Made by a program: the position numbers and the translations under genes
The notes under the pieces: generated by a model
The model's input: the letters and a program-made list of their open reading frames with translations, nothing else
Database searches by the model: none
Told to the model about the DNA's origin: nothing
Part shown: positions 1-5,240 of the stretch, piece after piece
How positions within the stretch are numbered: the first letter of the stretch is position 1
Layout: each line of letters starts with the position of its first letter
Source of the DNA: Acidobacteriota bacterium
GTDB lineage: Bacteria; Acidobacteriota; Vicinamibacteria; Vicinamibacterales; JAFNAJ01
NCBI GenBank assembly: GCA_023384575.1
Contig: JAHDVP010000044.1
Location: 1 to 41,908 of the forward strand
Direction: 5' to 3'
DNA: 41,908 nt

Positions 1-50
1 GTGCGGAAGAGAGGACTCGAACCTCCACGGGGTTGCCCCCACTAGCTCCT
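1..50 (-). repeat. attL: attL: 50-bp direct repeat, 3' half of a tRNA-Leu gene
   Basis: Exact copy of 41859-41908. On the minus strand it reads as the 3' half of a class II tRNA: end of the anticodon arm, a variable arm with a gggg/cccc stem and gcaa loop, a T-arm with loop ttcgagt, and an acceptor strand cttccgc that would pair with the gcggaag typical of tRNA-Leu. The bases beyond position 50 do not rebuild an anticodon stem, so this copy is only the displaced 3' fragment. Together with the adjacent integrase it fits tRNA-targeted integration. Confidence 0.85.
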
Positions 51-85
51 GAGGCGAATCGGTCCGGCGACCCAGGGTGTGGTGT

Positions 86-101
86 GTCAAGCACTTACGG
101 G
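86..101. repeat. Inverted repeat flanking the att core, left arm
   Basis: The 16-mer gtcaagcacttacggg matches the reverse complement of 41836-41851 at 14 of 16 positions. The two copies flank the att core in inverted orientation, 35 bp to one side and 7 bp to the other. They are possibly binding sites for integrase, excisionase or a host bending protein; this is inference from symmetry. Confidence 0.4.
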
Positions 102-173
102 GAGGGGACCACGCGGAGACATTCTCAAGGTTCGCCAAATTTCCTCAGCATTCTTCATCCTTCCCGATCCTTC

Positions 174-197
174 TCGCAACACTTTTCGCAACACCCC
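174..197 (+). repeat. Integrase arm-like direct repeat, left copy
   Basis: A 24-bp block identical to 41778-41801 in the same orientation. Inside it the octamer cgcaacac occurs twice, separated by tttt (12-bp period). In the circularised phage the two blocks flank the att core on opposite sides, which is where arm-type integrase binding sites lie in tyrosine-integrase phages. The role is inferred from position and repetition. Confidence 0.6.
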
Positions 198-209
198 CCC
201 ATTTCCCTC

Positions 210-238
210 TTGACAACATACGCGCTAGCGCGTATGTT
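210..238 (+). promoter_or_regulatory. Sigma-70-type promoter for the RHH operon
   Basis: TTGACA at 210-215, a 17-bp spacer, then TATGTT at 233-238. The predicted start is near 245, giving a leader of about 70 nt to the ATG at 318. A 26-bp palindrome fills the spacer, so the promoter is probably repressed by a dimeric protein binding there. Confidence 0.7.
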
Positions 239-239
239 G
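214..239. promoter_or_regulatory. Perfect 26-bp palindromic operator
   Basis: The half-site caacatacgcgct is followed directly by its exact reverse complement. It starts inside the -35 box and covers the spacer and -10. A bound protein would block RNA polymerase. The ribbon-helix-helix protein encoded at 575-823 in the same transcript is the obvious candidate for autorepression; the repressor-like protein at 3723-4289 is the alternative. Confidence 0.7.
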
Positions 240-317
240 CCTCTGTCAGTGAGCGAGCCCAGTGCTGGCTGGCAGGCATCACGCCACCCGGGGCCATGCG
301 CCCCACGGAGAGAGCCG

Positions 318-575
318 ATGCAGATCGACATCACCCGCCTCATCGACGAGGAAGTCAGCACCTGGCACGTGGCCCCGGAAGACCAGGGCCAGATCATCGA
401 AGTCGCCTACGCGGTGGCCGGCGAGTCCGAGTTGCTGGTGATGCGCGAGACGGACCGGAGCGACGGCGCGGTCACGTACCACGTCGCGGATCTCGCCGAC
501 GTCGTCGGGCGGTTGGACCTGATCAATGAGGCGCCGCGGGTCCGCGAGGGCGCCTGGCGTCGTGTGGACGGCTGA
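318..575 (+). CDS. Hypothetical protein, first gene of the RHH operon
   Basis: An 85-aa acidic protein with no recognised family. I chose the ATG at 318 because a ggag-type ribosome binding site lies about 9 nt upstream and the start falls 70 nt after the promoter at 210-238; the frame stays open further upstream across the promoter and operator, which cannot be coding. Its stop codon overlaps the ATG of the next gene (tgATG), so the two are translationally coupled. By position it could be a partner of the RHH regulator, such as the second component of a toxin-antitoxin-like or co-repressor pair, but nothing in the sequence shows this. Confidence 0.7.
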   Translation: MQIDITRLIDEEVSTWHVAPEDQGQIIEVAYAVAGESELLVMRETDRSDGAVTYHVADLADVVGRLDLINEAPRVREGAWRRVDG

Positions 576-823
576 TGCCCTCCTACATGCTGCGGCAGAT
601 CCCGGACGCGCTCTGGACGCGCGTCCGGGCGTACGCCACCGCCACCGATCAGCCACTGCGCGCGGCCGTGATGGCTCTGCTCACGGCGGCGCTCGATGGC
701 CGAGCGGCCCGGGCCGCCGGCGGCAAGACGGTCGCCGCCGCGCGGACGGCCGCCCAACGACAGGCGGCGGCCCGGCACGCCGTTACGACCAGGTGGGCCG
801 CGCAGAAGCCTGCCGCGGACTGA
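575..823 (+). CDS. Ribbon-helix-helix (Arc/CopG-like) DNA-binding protein
   Basis: An 82-aa basic protein. The N-terminus (MPSYMLRQIPDALWTRVRAY, then a second helix ending MALLTAAL) has the pattern of a ribbon-helix-helix fold: a short strand, then helix A beginning IPDALW, a turn, and helix B. The Ala/Arg/Gln-rich tail from about residue 45 is low complexity. RHH proteins bind short palindromes as dimers of dimers, and the promoter of this operon carries a perfect 26-bp palindrome, so autoregulation is likely. It overlaps the upstream gene by one base and converges with the integrase gene, leaving only 6 bp between stops. Possible roles are control of integration or a lysogenic accessory function. 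Confidence 0.65.
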   Translation: MPSYMLRQIPDALWTRVRAYATATDQPLRAAVMALLTAALDGRAARAAGGKTVAAARTAAQRQAAARHAVTTRWAAQKPAAD

Positions 824-829
824 GGCCTC

Positions 830-1990
830 TCACGCGCCTGGCTTCTTCACCCGCACGGCGCGGATCTGGGTCTGCGTCACGAGGTCGCGGATCGCCACGA
901 TCTTCGCGAGGCGCTCGTGCGTCCCACGCTGATGCACCGGCCGGAGGTGCGTGTAGCGCTGCGTCGTCCCGATGTCGGCATGCCCGAGCGCCTCGGCCCG
1001 CGCCTTCTCCGGCTCCCCGAGCTCGGCGAGCCAGGTCGCGACCGAATGCCGCAAGGTGTGGAAGGTGACGCCGACCGCCCGGCCGTACGTGAGGCCCGCG
1101 GCCTCCGCGGCGCCGCGCACGCCGTCCCGGATCGACCGGACCGGCCGGCCGCGGTAGGTGATGACCCACGGGCTGCGGCGCGCCCGGCGCCGGGCGTCCT
1201 CGAGGATCTCGCGGAGCTGATCGGAGATCGGGACGACCTGGGGCCGGCCCGTGCGGCCGGCGGTCTTGTGCTCGGCGACGGTCAGCCACTCGAGCCGCGG
1301 GTCGACGTGCGTGTCCCAGCGCAGCCGGAGGATGCTCGCGTACCGCAGCTTCGGGGCGAGCGCCGCGATCGCCACGGCCAGCCGCACGTGATAGCTGGCG
1401 TGGCTGACCCAGCGGCGGAGCTCCTCCACGGTGACGGTGACGTCCCGCGGCACGACGCGCTCCTGCGGCACGTCGCGGAAGGGGTTGACGGTGATGCCGG
1501 TGACGGCCCGGTACTGCGGGAGCAGCGCCGTCCGGTAGAGCCCGCGCATCGCCGAGCGGTAGTGGTTGCGCGTCTGCGCGGCGCCGCCACGCCCCGCCAT
1601 CCACGTCTCGAAGTACGCGATCCACATCGGGTCGCGAATCGGGTCGGCCAGGCGCAGGTCGTGGTACGGCGCGTGCGGCTCGCGCGTCGCCGGATCGGCC
1701 GGCGCTGCGCCCCAGAACCGGAGGACCACGGCGAGCGCGGCCTCGAGTGCCTCGGGCCGGCTGAGCCGGGGCGTCACCTGCCGGAAGTGGACTTCGGCCC
1801 ACTCGCTGAACCGCGGGCTCATCGCGTCCGGCGGGAGGAGGCCGGCCGCCTGGAGGCGCAGGGTGCGCCGCCGATCGGCCTCGACGGCCGCGGCCGCCTC
1901 CCGGGTCGTCAGGCCCGTGGAGCCGGCGTGACGCACCCCGCGGTAGGTGAAGTTGTAGTAGTAGACGCCGCCCCGTTTGTAGACGCTCAC
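830..1990 (-). CDS. int: Tyrosine recombinase / phage integrase
   Basis: A 386-aa integrase of the lambda/XerD family that would recombine attP with the tRNA-Leu site. The N-terminal part (YKRGGVYYYNFTYRGVRH) resembles the arm-binding domain of phage integrases. A SAM-like core-binding domain follows, then the catalytic domain with Arg in the LRYASILRLRW helix, Lys in EHKTAG, His311 and Arg314 in FHTLRH, His337 in LGHADIG and nucleophile Tyr346 in RYTHL. All catalytic residues are present. GTG at 1990 is preferred because GGAG lies 5 nt upstream; the frame extends 12 codons further. It is transcribed toward attL and is the first gene of the leftward lysogeny block. Confidence 0.93.
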   Translation of the reverse strand: MSVYKRGGVYYYNFTYRGVRHAGSTGLTTREAAAAVEADRRRTLRLQAAGLLPPDAMSPRFSEWAEVHFRQVTPRLSRPEALEAALAVVLRFWGAAPADPATREPHAPYHDLRLADPIRDPMWIAYFETWMAGRGGAAQTRNHYRSAMRGLYRTALLPQYRAVTGITVNPFRDVPQERVVPRDVTVTVEELRRWVSHASYHVRLAVAIAALAPKLRYASILRLRWDTHVDPRLEWLTVAEHKTAGRTGRPQVVPISDQLREILEDARRRARRSPWVITYRGRPVRSIRDGVRGAAEAAGLTYGRAVGVTFHTLRHSVATWLAELGEPEKARAEALGHADIGTTQRYTHLRPVHQRGTHERLAKIVAIRDLVTQTQIRAVRVKKPGA

Positions 1991-2114
1991 GATTGCTCCA
2001 GCCCTCCTGGGCCCGAGATAGCGCACCGGCGTGGCCGGCGTCTACCCGATTCTCCGCCATCATGGGGCCACGCCGCTGGGGCCGGTCCAGTGGCGTGGCC
2101 CGCTCACCGAGCCG

Positions 2115-2204
2115 CTAGCTGACGTGAATCGGCGTCTTGCGGCCGTTGATCGTCCGGATGACGATCGGGCGGCCGCACGCGCACTTCGACGACGTGCACA
2201 CCAT
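2115..2204 (-). CDS. 29-aa Cys-rich mini-protein
   Basis: A 29-aa protein, MVCTSSKCACG then RPIVIRTINGRKTPIHVS. The Cys cluster followed by CGRPIVIRT.NGRKTPI resembles short phage zinc-finger-like proteins with a CxxCGxPI...T..G+..P core, but here only one Cys cluster (CxxxxCxC) is present, so it is either a minimal member or metal binding needs a partner. Support for a real gene: an AGGAGGT Shine-Dalgarno with 6-nt spacing to the ATG. That Shine-Dalgarno is itself in a perfect hairpin (2211-2230). It lies upstream of the integrase on the same strand. The function is unknown. Confidence 0.55.
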   Translation of the reverse strand: MVCTSSKCACGRPIVIRTINGRKTPIHVS

Positions 2205-2210
2205 GGGTGC

Positions 2211-2230
2211 ACCTCCTGTGGAAAGGAGGT
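2211..2230 (-). promoter_or_regulatory. Hairpin that sequesters the Shine-Dalgarno of the 29-aa gene
   Basis: On the minus strand acctcct is followed by a 6-nt loop (ttccac) and aggaggt, a perfect 7-bp stem. The 3' arm is exactly the AGGAGGT used by the gene at 2204. In RNA the ribosome binding site would be closed unless the upstream arm is held elsewhere, which suggests translational control. Seen directly; the regulatory role is inference. Confidence 0.5.
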
Positions 2231-2255
2231 CAGCCGTCCCTTGGGCGGGAAACTC

Positions 2256-2284
2256 TTGACGGGAGCGTTGGTACCGACTAACGT
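2256..2284 (+). promoter_or_regulatory. Orphan rightward promoter 1
   Basis: TTGACG at 2256-2261, a 17-bp spacer, then TAACGT at 2279-2284. The -10 is identical to that of the leaderless promoter at 4275-4303. No rightward gene follows for 2 kb; the next element is the strong hairpin at 2367-2405. It therefore appears to drive a short non-coding transcript, or a leader against the leftward genes. Confidence 0.45.
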
Positions 2285-2290
2285 CTGGGG

Positions 2291-2405
2291 TTGCGCTGGC
2301 TTCCCCCGTCAGTCGGTGGTTTCGCCCACATCTCTGAGCGGTCCCACTGGCCGGACGGTAAGGCCCGAGAGGCAGGTGCCCGTTGACGCGGGCACCTGTT
2401 CTCTC
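2291..2405 (+). ncRNA. Candidate small RNA 1 ending in a long hairpin
   Basis: The predicted transcript runs from about 2291 (7 nt after the -10) to the hairpin at 2367-2405 and lacks a credible reading frame. Its end would be the extended stem described separately. Its location between integrase and repressor is where short immunity RNAs are known in some phages (P4 CI RNA is the precedent), but there is no sequence evidence for that function here. Confidence 0.35.
2367..2405. terminator. Strong hairpin, possible bidirectional terminator
   Basis: Perfect 10-bp stem caggtgcccg / cgggcacctg (2373-2382 and 2389-2398) with 6-nt loop ttgacg, extended past a small internal loop by gagag / ctctc (2367-2371 and 2401-2405). 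There is no long T-tract on either strand, so it could be a GC-type terminator or a structured RNA domain. It would end the transcript from the promoter at 2256. Confidence 0.5.
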
Positions 2406-2555
2406 ACCCCGTCGCACCACCCTTCACGGTACCCACCACCAGCCTGCACGCGGCCGCAGGTCCAGGAGCTGACACCAATCCAGGCGCGACGTCCGTCACG
2501 CTCGGTCGATCAAGCGCGTGCTGAAGAGGGGGGCGAACGTGAGGTAAGGAAGCTG

Positions 2556-2584
2556 TTGACCGTACTGGCTGGGGCGTTTACACT
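2556..2584 (+). promoter_or_regulatory. Orphan rightward promoter 2
   Basis: TTGACC at 2556-2561, exactly 17 bp, then TACACT at 2579-2584; the best-looking promoter in this stretch. It points into two adjacent hairpins and then into the 3' end of a leftward gene. No reading frame with a ribosome binding site follows, so the product is most likely a small RNA of about 65 nt. Confidence 0.55.
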
Positions 2585-2590
2585 CTGGGT

Positions 2591-2656
2591 GTAGTTCGCC
2601 AGCTGGTCCGAATCACCAGCTCAGGCCCGCCTGAGTACCAGCTCAGGTGGGCCGTC
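2591..2656 (+). ncRNA. Candidate small RNA 2: two consecutive hairpins
   Basis: From the predicted start near 2591 the RNA would fold into hairpin A (agctggt 2601-2607, loop ccgaatc, accagct 2615-2621) and, after 2 nt, hairpin B (2624-2635 with 2642-2653: 12 bp including one G-U, 6-nt loop taccag). Hairpin B is followed by gtctta, a weak terminator tail. The motif ctcagg/cctgag recurs and allows alternative pairings, as in switching RNAs. No coding potential is seen. Confidence 0.45.
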
Positions 2657-2715
2657 TTACGTACGAGGCGCCGGGGAGCGACGCGGTCGTTCGTCCCGCC
2701 AACCAGCAGGGCTGG

Positions 2716-3039
2716 TCACCGAGTTGCGGCAGTATAGCACGCCGTCACCCGGTTCTGGAGACGACATTCGCCTCGATTTCGCCTGTGGATTGACGAGAGG
2801 GCAGGCCCCGCGGCCGCAGCCGAGGGGAGATCCATTGGCGGCCGTAGCATGAAGTCCCACGCCCGGGCGAACACGTACGGAATCACGACCGTGGCGCACG
2901 CCATAGCGCCCGCGGCCGCCTGCTGCGGCGCCGATTCCGCCATCGCCATCTGCACGAGGAATCCGAGACCTGCGAGGCCCGCCACGACGAGCGTGAGGCC
3001 CCACAGTAGACGACTCACCGCACGGCTCAGAGGCGACAT
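2716..3039 (-). CDS. Small integral membrane protein
   Basis: A 107-aa protein with a hydrophobic segment at about residues 10-35 (LLWGLTLVVAGLAGLGFLVQ) and a second at about 45-65 (AAAGAMACATVVIPYVFARA), so probably two membrane passes. The ESAPQQAAAGAMACATVVIPY stretch resembles small bacterial and phage inner-membrane proteins with an 'APQQAA.AA.A.A.VVIPY.'-type motif. The ATG at 3039 has gaggag 8 nt upstream. It sits between the zinc-ribbon membrane gene and the integrase, in lysogenic orientation; a superinfection-exclusion or moron role is possible but unproven. Confidence 0.65.
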   Translation of the reverse strand: MSPLSRAVSRLLWGLTLVVAGLAGLGFLVQMAMAESAPQQAAAGAMACATVVIPYVFARAWDFMLRPPMDLPSAAAAGPALSSIHRRNRGECRLQNRVTACYTAATR

Positions 3040-3079
3040 CGACGGCTCCTCTCTCCGAGTCTTTCCGTTACTGTTCAGC

Positions 3080-3146
3080 CGATCGCCGCGTCCTAGATCT
3101 CCTCCGCGCAGAACGGGAAAATCTTCATCCGCAGCCTCCGAGGTCA
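3080..3146 (-). pseudogene. Decayed duplicate of the 5' end of the zinc-ribbon gene
   Basis: This 67-bp block matches 3616-3682 at about 60 of 67 positions, including the ribosome binding site and start of the intact zinc-ribbon gene. On the minus strand it begins ATG at 3128 and reads MKIFPFCAEEI, then a TAG stop at 3093-3095 where the intact gene has CAA (Gln). The first zinc-ligand Cys is also lost (Thr-Cys changed to Ile-Phe). It is the relic of a tandem duplication whose remainder has gone. Confidence 0.7.
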
Positions 3147-3148
3147 GC

Positions 3149-3664
3149 CTATTCAACCCGGAGCCCACGTGTCTCGGTCCACTGGGCCAGGCGCTTCCCG
3201 CTCTGGTAGTCGTGGATGTCGACCCATTCGACGGACGCCCCCTTGAGGCGCATGTAGCGCGCGAGCATCGATCCACGCCACGCCTTCTGCTCGACATCAA
3301 TGAGCGACCACTGCCAGAGATCGACGTAGGCCCGACTCCGTTCTGGTTCGAGCCGCTTCACGAACCCTTGAGACACGAAGAGGTCGATCGCGATCTCGAC
3401 CGCCTGGCGTTGCTCGGCGGAGTAAGGATCACGATCTCCTGGGTCAGGGGATGATGATGTGCTGCAGGCTCTCAGGCCGAAGAAGAGACCCCAGCCCACG
3501 GCAAGGAGGATGACCAGGAGGCATCCTCGATGAAGACCAGTTTTCGTCGGCGGGGCTTCCTGGCGCACGGTTGGCGGCGTCTGCGCGGACAGGTCGCGGC
3601 CGCAGTGCTTACACACGATCGCCGCGTCTTGGATCTCCTCCGCACAGAACGGGCAGGTCTTCAT
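3149..3664 (-). CDS. Zinc-ribbon membrane protein
   Basis: A 171-aa protein. The N-terminus MKTCPFCAEEIQDAAIVCKH and the following CGRDL form a CxxC...CxxC zinc ribbon of the short cytoplasmic type. After a Pro-rich linker there is one membrane segment (about residues 45-65, GCLLVILLAVGWGLFFGLRA), then a soluble C-terminal domain of about 100 residues placed outside the membrane. The architecture recurs in bacterial and prophage membrane proteins of unknown role. A GGAGG site precedes the ATG. The gene lies between the repressor and the small membrane protein, all leftward, so lysogenic expression is likely. The function is not recognised. Confidence 0.7.
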   Translation of the reverse strand: MKTCPFCAEEIQDAAIVCKHCGRDLSAQTPPTVRQEAPPTKTGLHRGCLLVILLAVGWGLFFGLRACSTSSSPDPGDRDPYSAEQRQAVEIAIDLFVSQGFVKRLEPERSRAYVDLWQWSLIDVEQKAWRGSMLARYMRLKGASVEWVDIHDYQSGKRLAQWTETRGLRVE

Positions 3665-3682
3665 CCGCAGCCTCCGAAGTCA
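3616..3682 (-). repeat. Direct repeat, intact copy (5' end of zinc-ribbon gene)
   Basis: Partner of 3080-3146, in the same orientation and about 536 bp away. It covers the ribosome binding site and first 16 codons of the zinc-ribbon gene. The spacing equals one copy of that gene plus flank, as expected from a tandem duplication followed by loss. Confidence 0.65.
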
Positions 3683-3722
3683 TCGTCGACGTCCGTCGCC
3701 GGGGGCGGGACGAAGGGAATGA

Positions 3723-4289
3723 TCAGCGCTCGACAACCTTCCTTGGTTCGGACCGGACACCGCCCGCGGCTGGGGAGAGCGCGGGCTCGAGAGGGTCCGA
3801 TGCGACTGACTCGCGGGCCTCAGCATAGATCGAGGCGACCGCCTTCAGCATCCGTTCCTGGGTGATAGGGCCAACCCGCCGCACCATCGCCGCAATAGCG
3901 GCGGGCACATCAGAGGGCTCGTTCATGAGCGCGTCCTCCTCTGGTGACGACGGAATAGGTATCACGTCGTTCGGGACAGGGTAGGTCACGCCCTCGTCGA
4001 AATAGTCCTCTGGTGCATGTAGCCAGCGAGCCGCTCGTCGCCGCTGGTCCTGTTCCCATCGTCCGTGGCCGTACTTGAGTAACTTGTTCGCCCAGTTCCT
4101 CTTACGGCCGCAAACCTCGGCAAACTGCGGAGGTTTCACCTTACGGAGACGTAGGGCTTCACGGAGGCGCTCGAGAACATCCTCACTCACCCGCACGAAG
4201 ACCGGTATACCCCGATAGGTGTTGCAGTTAGTAATAATTTCCGTTGATTCGCGCAATCCGTCTCCAAAAACCTCTTGACACGTATTCAA
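3723..4289 (-). CDS. HTH repressor-like protein (CI-type candidate)
   Basis: Up to 188 aa. Residues around 35-100 (VSEDVLERLREALRLRK, QFAEVCGRKRNWANKLL, then RRRAARWLHAPEDYF) look like an Xre/CI-like helix-turn-helix: four to five helices with the recognition helix near NWANKLLKYG. The C-terminal part is acidic, then helical (AAIAAMVRRVG, ERMLKAVASIYAEAR). It diverges from the HTH gene at 4310, the arrangement of a lysogeny switch. The start is uncertain: 4289 is TTG with no good ribosome binding site, the first 30 residues look non-coding and A/T-rich, and GTG at 4196 (157 aa) is a better biological candidate. No LexA-like autocleavage domain is seen. Confidence 0.65.
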   Translation of the reverse strand: MNTCQEVFGDGLRESTEIITNCNTYRGIPVFVRVSEDVLERLREALRLRKVKPPQFAEVCGRKRNWANKLLKYGHGRWEQDQRRRAARWLHAPEDYFDEGVTYPVPNDVIPIPSSPEEDALMNEPSDVPAAIAAMVRRVGPITQERMLKAVASIYAEARESVASDPLEPALSPAAGGVRSEPRKVVER

Positions 4290-4303
4290 TGAAGACGTAA
4301 CGT
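4275..4303 (+). promoter_or_regulatory. Rightward early promoter, probably giving a leaderless mRNA
   Basis: TTGACA at 4275-4280, a 17-bp spacer, TAACGT at 4298-4303. The expected start of transcription is 4310-4311, which is the ATG of the downstream gene. There is no Shine-Dalgarno before that ATG. An inverted repeat (4301-4318) overlaps the -10 and start site, so the promoter is likely under repressor control, as the PR-like promoter of the lysogeny switch. Confidence 0.6.
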
Positions 4304-4318
4304 CTCCGTATGGAGACG
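4301..4318. promoter_or_regulatory. Operator candidate: inverted repeat over the early promoter
   Basis: cgtctcc (4301-4307), spacer gtat, ggagacg (4312-4318): perfect 7-bp arms spanning the end of the -10, the start of transcription and the first codons of the gene at 4310. Another cgtctcc lies at 4259-4265 and a ggagacg at 4145-4151, possibly additional sites. The divergent HTH protein is the likely ligand. Confidence 0.55.
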
Positions 4319-4522
4319 AAAACTCTCCCGGAAAGCCTGACGCTGTCGAGTCGCGAGTTTGCCCAACTCGCTGGCGTCAGTGAAGCGACGTTCTACGAAC
4401 TTCGTCGGCGCGGCGTCATTCCAGAGAGCCTGTTATCCCCTATTCCACGCCGCTGGTCACGACCTCGAGTTGAACAGTGGCTTGCGATGGGCGCGCTCGG
4501 CTCAGCCACAGTGGAGGCGTGA
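4310..4522 (+). CDS. HTH DNA-binding protein, excisionase/MerR-like
   Basis: A 70-aa protein with a winged-helix HTH of the helix_turn_helix_17 / excisionase type: SREFAQLAGVSEATFYELRR, then a wing, SPIPRRWSRPRVEQWL. It is the first gene of the rightward early operon and diverges from the repressor candidate, so it is either a Cro-like antagonist or the excisionase for the integrase. Its ATG coincides with the predicted transcription start and there is no ribosome binding site, so it is probably translated from a leaderless message. Its TGA overlaps the next ATG. Confidence 0.75.
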   Translation: METKTLPESLTLSSREFAQLAGVSEATFYELRRRGVIPESLLSPIPRRWSRPRVEQWLAMGALGSATVEA

Positions 4523-4716
4523 TGACGCGTCGAGAGGCTCTTCGCCTGGAGGCGCTCGGCCCGATCTCCCGGTGCCTGACCCAGGCGCTCCTGCACCCGG
4601 GCACCTTCGTGCCCCTCCCGCCCACCCCGAGCGTACGGGTGATGGCTCAGCTGGCGCCACCCGACGCTCCCGCCCCGGCCCGGGACGAAGACCCGGGCGA
4701 AGGAGGCCGCTCGTGA
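4522..4716 (+). CDS. Hypothetical small protein
   Basis: A 64-aa protein with no recognised family. It begins MTRREALRLEALGPISRCLT, a short helical stretch, and ends in a Pro/Asp/Glu-rich tail that looks disordered. The ATG overlaps the stop of the upstream HTH gene (ATGA), and the frame ends within the start region of the CII-like gene, giving a tightly coupled early operon. The real coding status rests mainly on these overlaps. Confidence 0.5.
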   Translation: MTRREALRLEALGPISRCLTQALLHPGTFVPLPPTPSVRVMAQLAPPDAPAPARDEDPGEGGRS

Positions 4717-5240
4717 CGAATGGTCGCAAGACGTGTCGATCGGGCCAGGCCTGCGAGCCGCGCAGCCTGGGCGAGGCCATCTACTGCGCGACGTTCCACT
4801 CGGAGGCCGAGGCGCGCACGGTGGCCGAGCGGATGGGCGTCCGCTACAGCTACCTCGCCGATGCCGCCAACCCGGATCGCGACGGGCAGCAGTTCCAGGC
4901 CCGGCTGCTCGTGCCGCTGATGCACGCGACCGGCAACCTGGCGCCGCTCGCCTGGCTCGCGCGCGCGATGGGCGGCGTCTTCGTTCGCACGCCGGACGTC
5001 ACCGTCGAGCACGACGACGTGCGCCGCGCGTTCCTCGAAGCGACCCGGGAGATCGGAGAGGACGCCGGCGACATCGAGCGCGCCCTGGCCGATGGGGTCA
5101 TCACGGGCGAGGAGGCGCGCCAGCTCGAGGTGCAGATCGACGAGACGATCGCCGAGCTCGTCAGCCTCAAGGCCACCATCCGGAAGAAGGCGGGCGTCCC
5201 CCCGCTGCAGGCCGTCGTCGGCGGGGACCGGCGCCGATGA
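4713..5240 (+). CDS. Phage regulatory protein CII / CP76-like
   Basis: A 175-aa protein. EARTVAERMGVRYSYLADAANPDRD, quoted here only by its key residues AERMG, SYL and ANP, followed by LLVPLMHATGNLAPLAWLAR and GGVFVRTP, has the layout of the CP76/CII family of phage regulators. A C-terminal acidic helical region with a possible coiled coil (IDETIAELVSLKATIRKK) may oligomerise. The start is GTG at 4713, with AGGAGG at 4701-4706 and 6-nt spacing. Its place right after the early HTH gene fits a lysis/lysogeny decision activator. Its TGA overlaps the next ATG. Confidence 0.7.
   Translation: MTNGRKTCRSGQACEPRSLGEAIYCATFHSEAEARTVAERMGVRYSYLADAANPDRDGQQFQARLLVPLMHATGNLAPLAWLARAMGGVFVRTPDVTVEHDDVRRAFLEATREIGEDAGDIERALADGVITGEEARQLEVQIDETIAELVSLKATIRKKAGVPPLQAVVGGDRRR

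Larger units (their letters stand above)
51..317. other. Gene-free left attP arm and promoter region
   Basis: About 270 bp that holds the inverted repeat at 86-101, the arm-like repeat at 174-197, the promoter at 210-238 and the palindromic operator at 214-239. A rightward frame opens at 33 and crosses these sites, but the coding start is at 318. Confidence 0.6.

Noticed and set aside
33-317. N-terminal extension of the 85-aa gene
   Set aside because: It would cross the promoter, the palindromic operator and the arm-like repeat, and the ribosome binding site lies just before 318.
917-2122. Long rightward frame opposite the integrase
   Set aside because: Antisense shadow of a clear tyrosine recombinase in high-GC DNA.
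2702-2716. Hairpin accagc-agg-gctggt as terminator of the membrane gene
   Set aside because: Only 6 bp, overlaps the stop codon and has no T-run; too weak to list as a feature.
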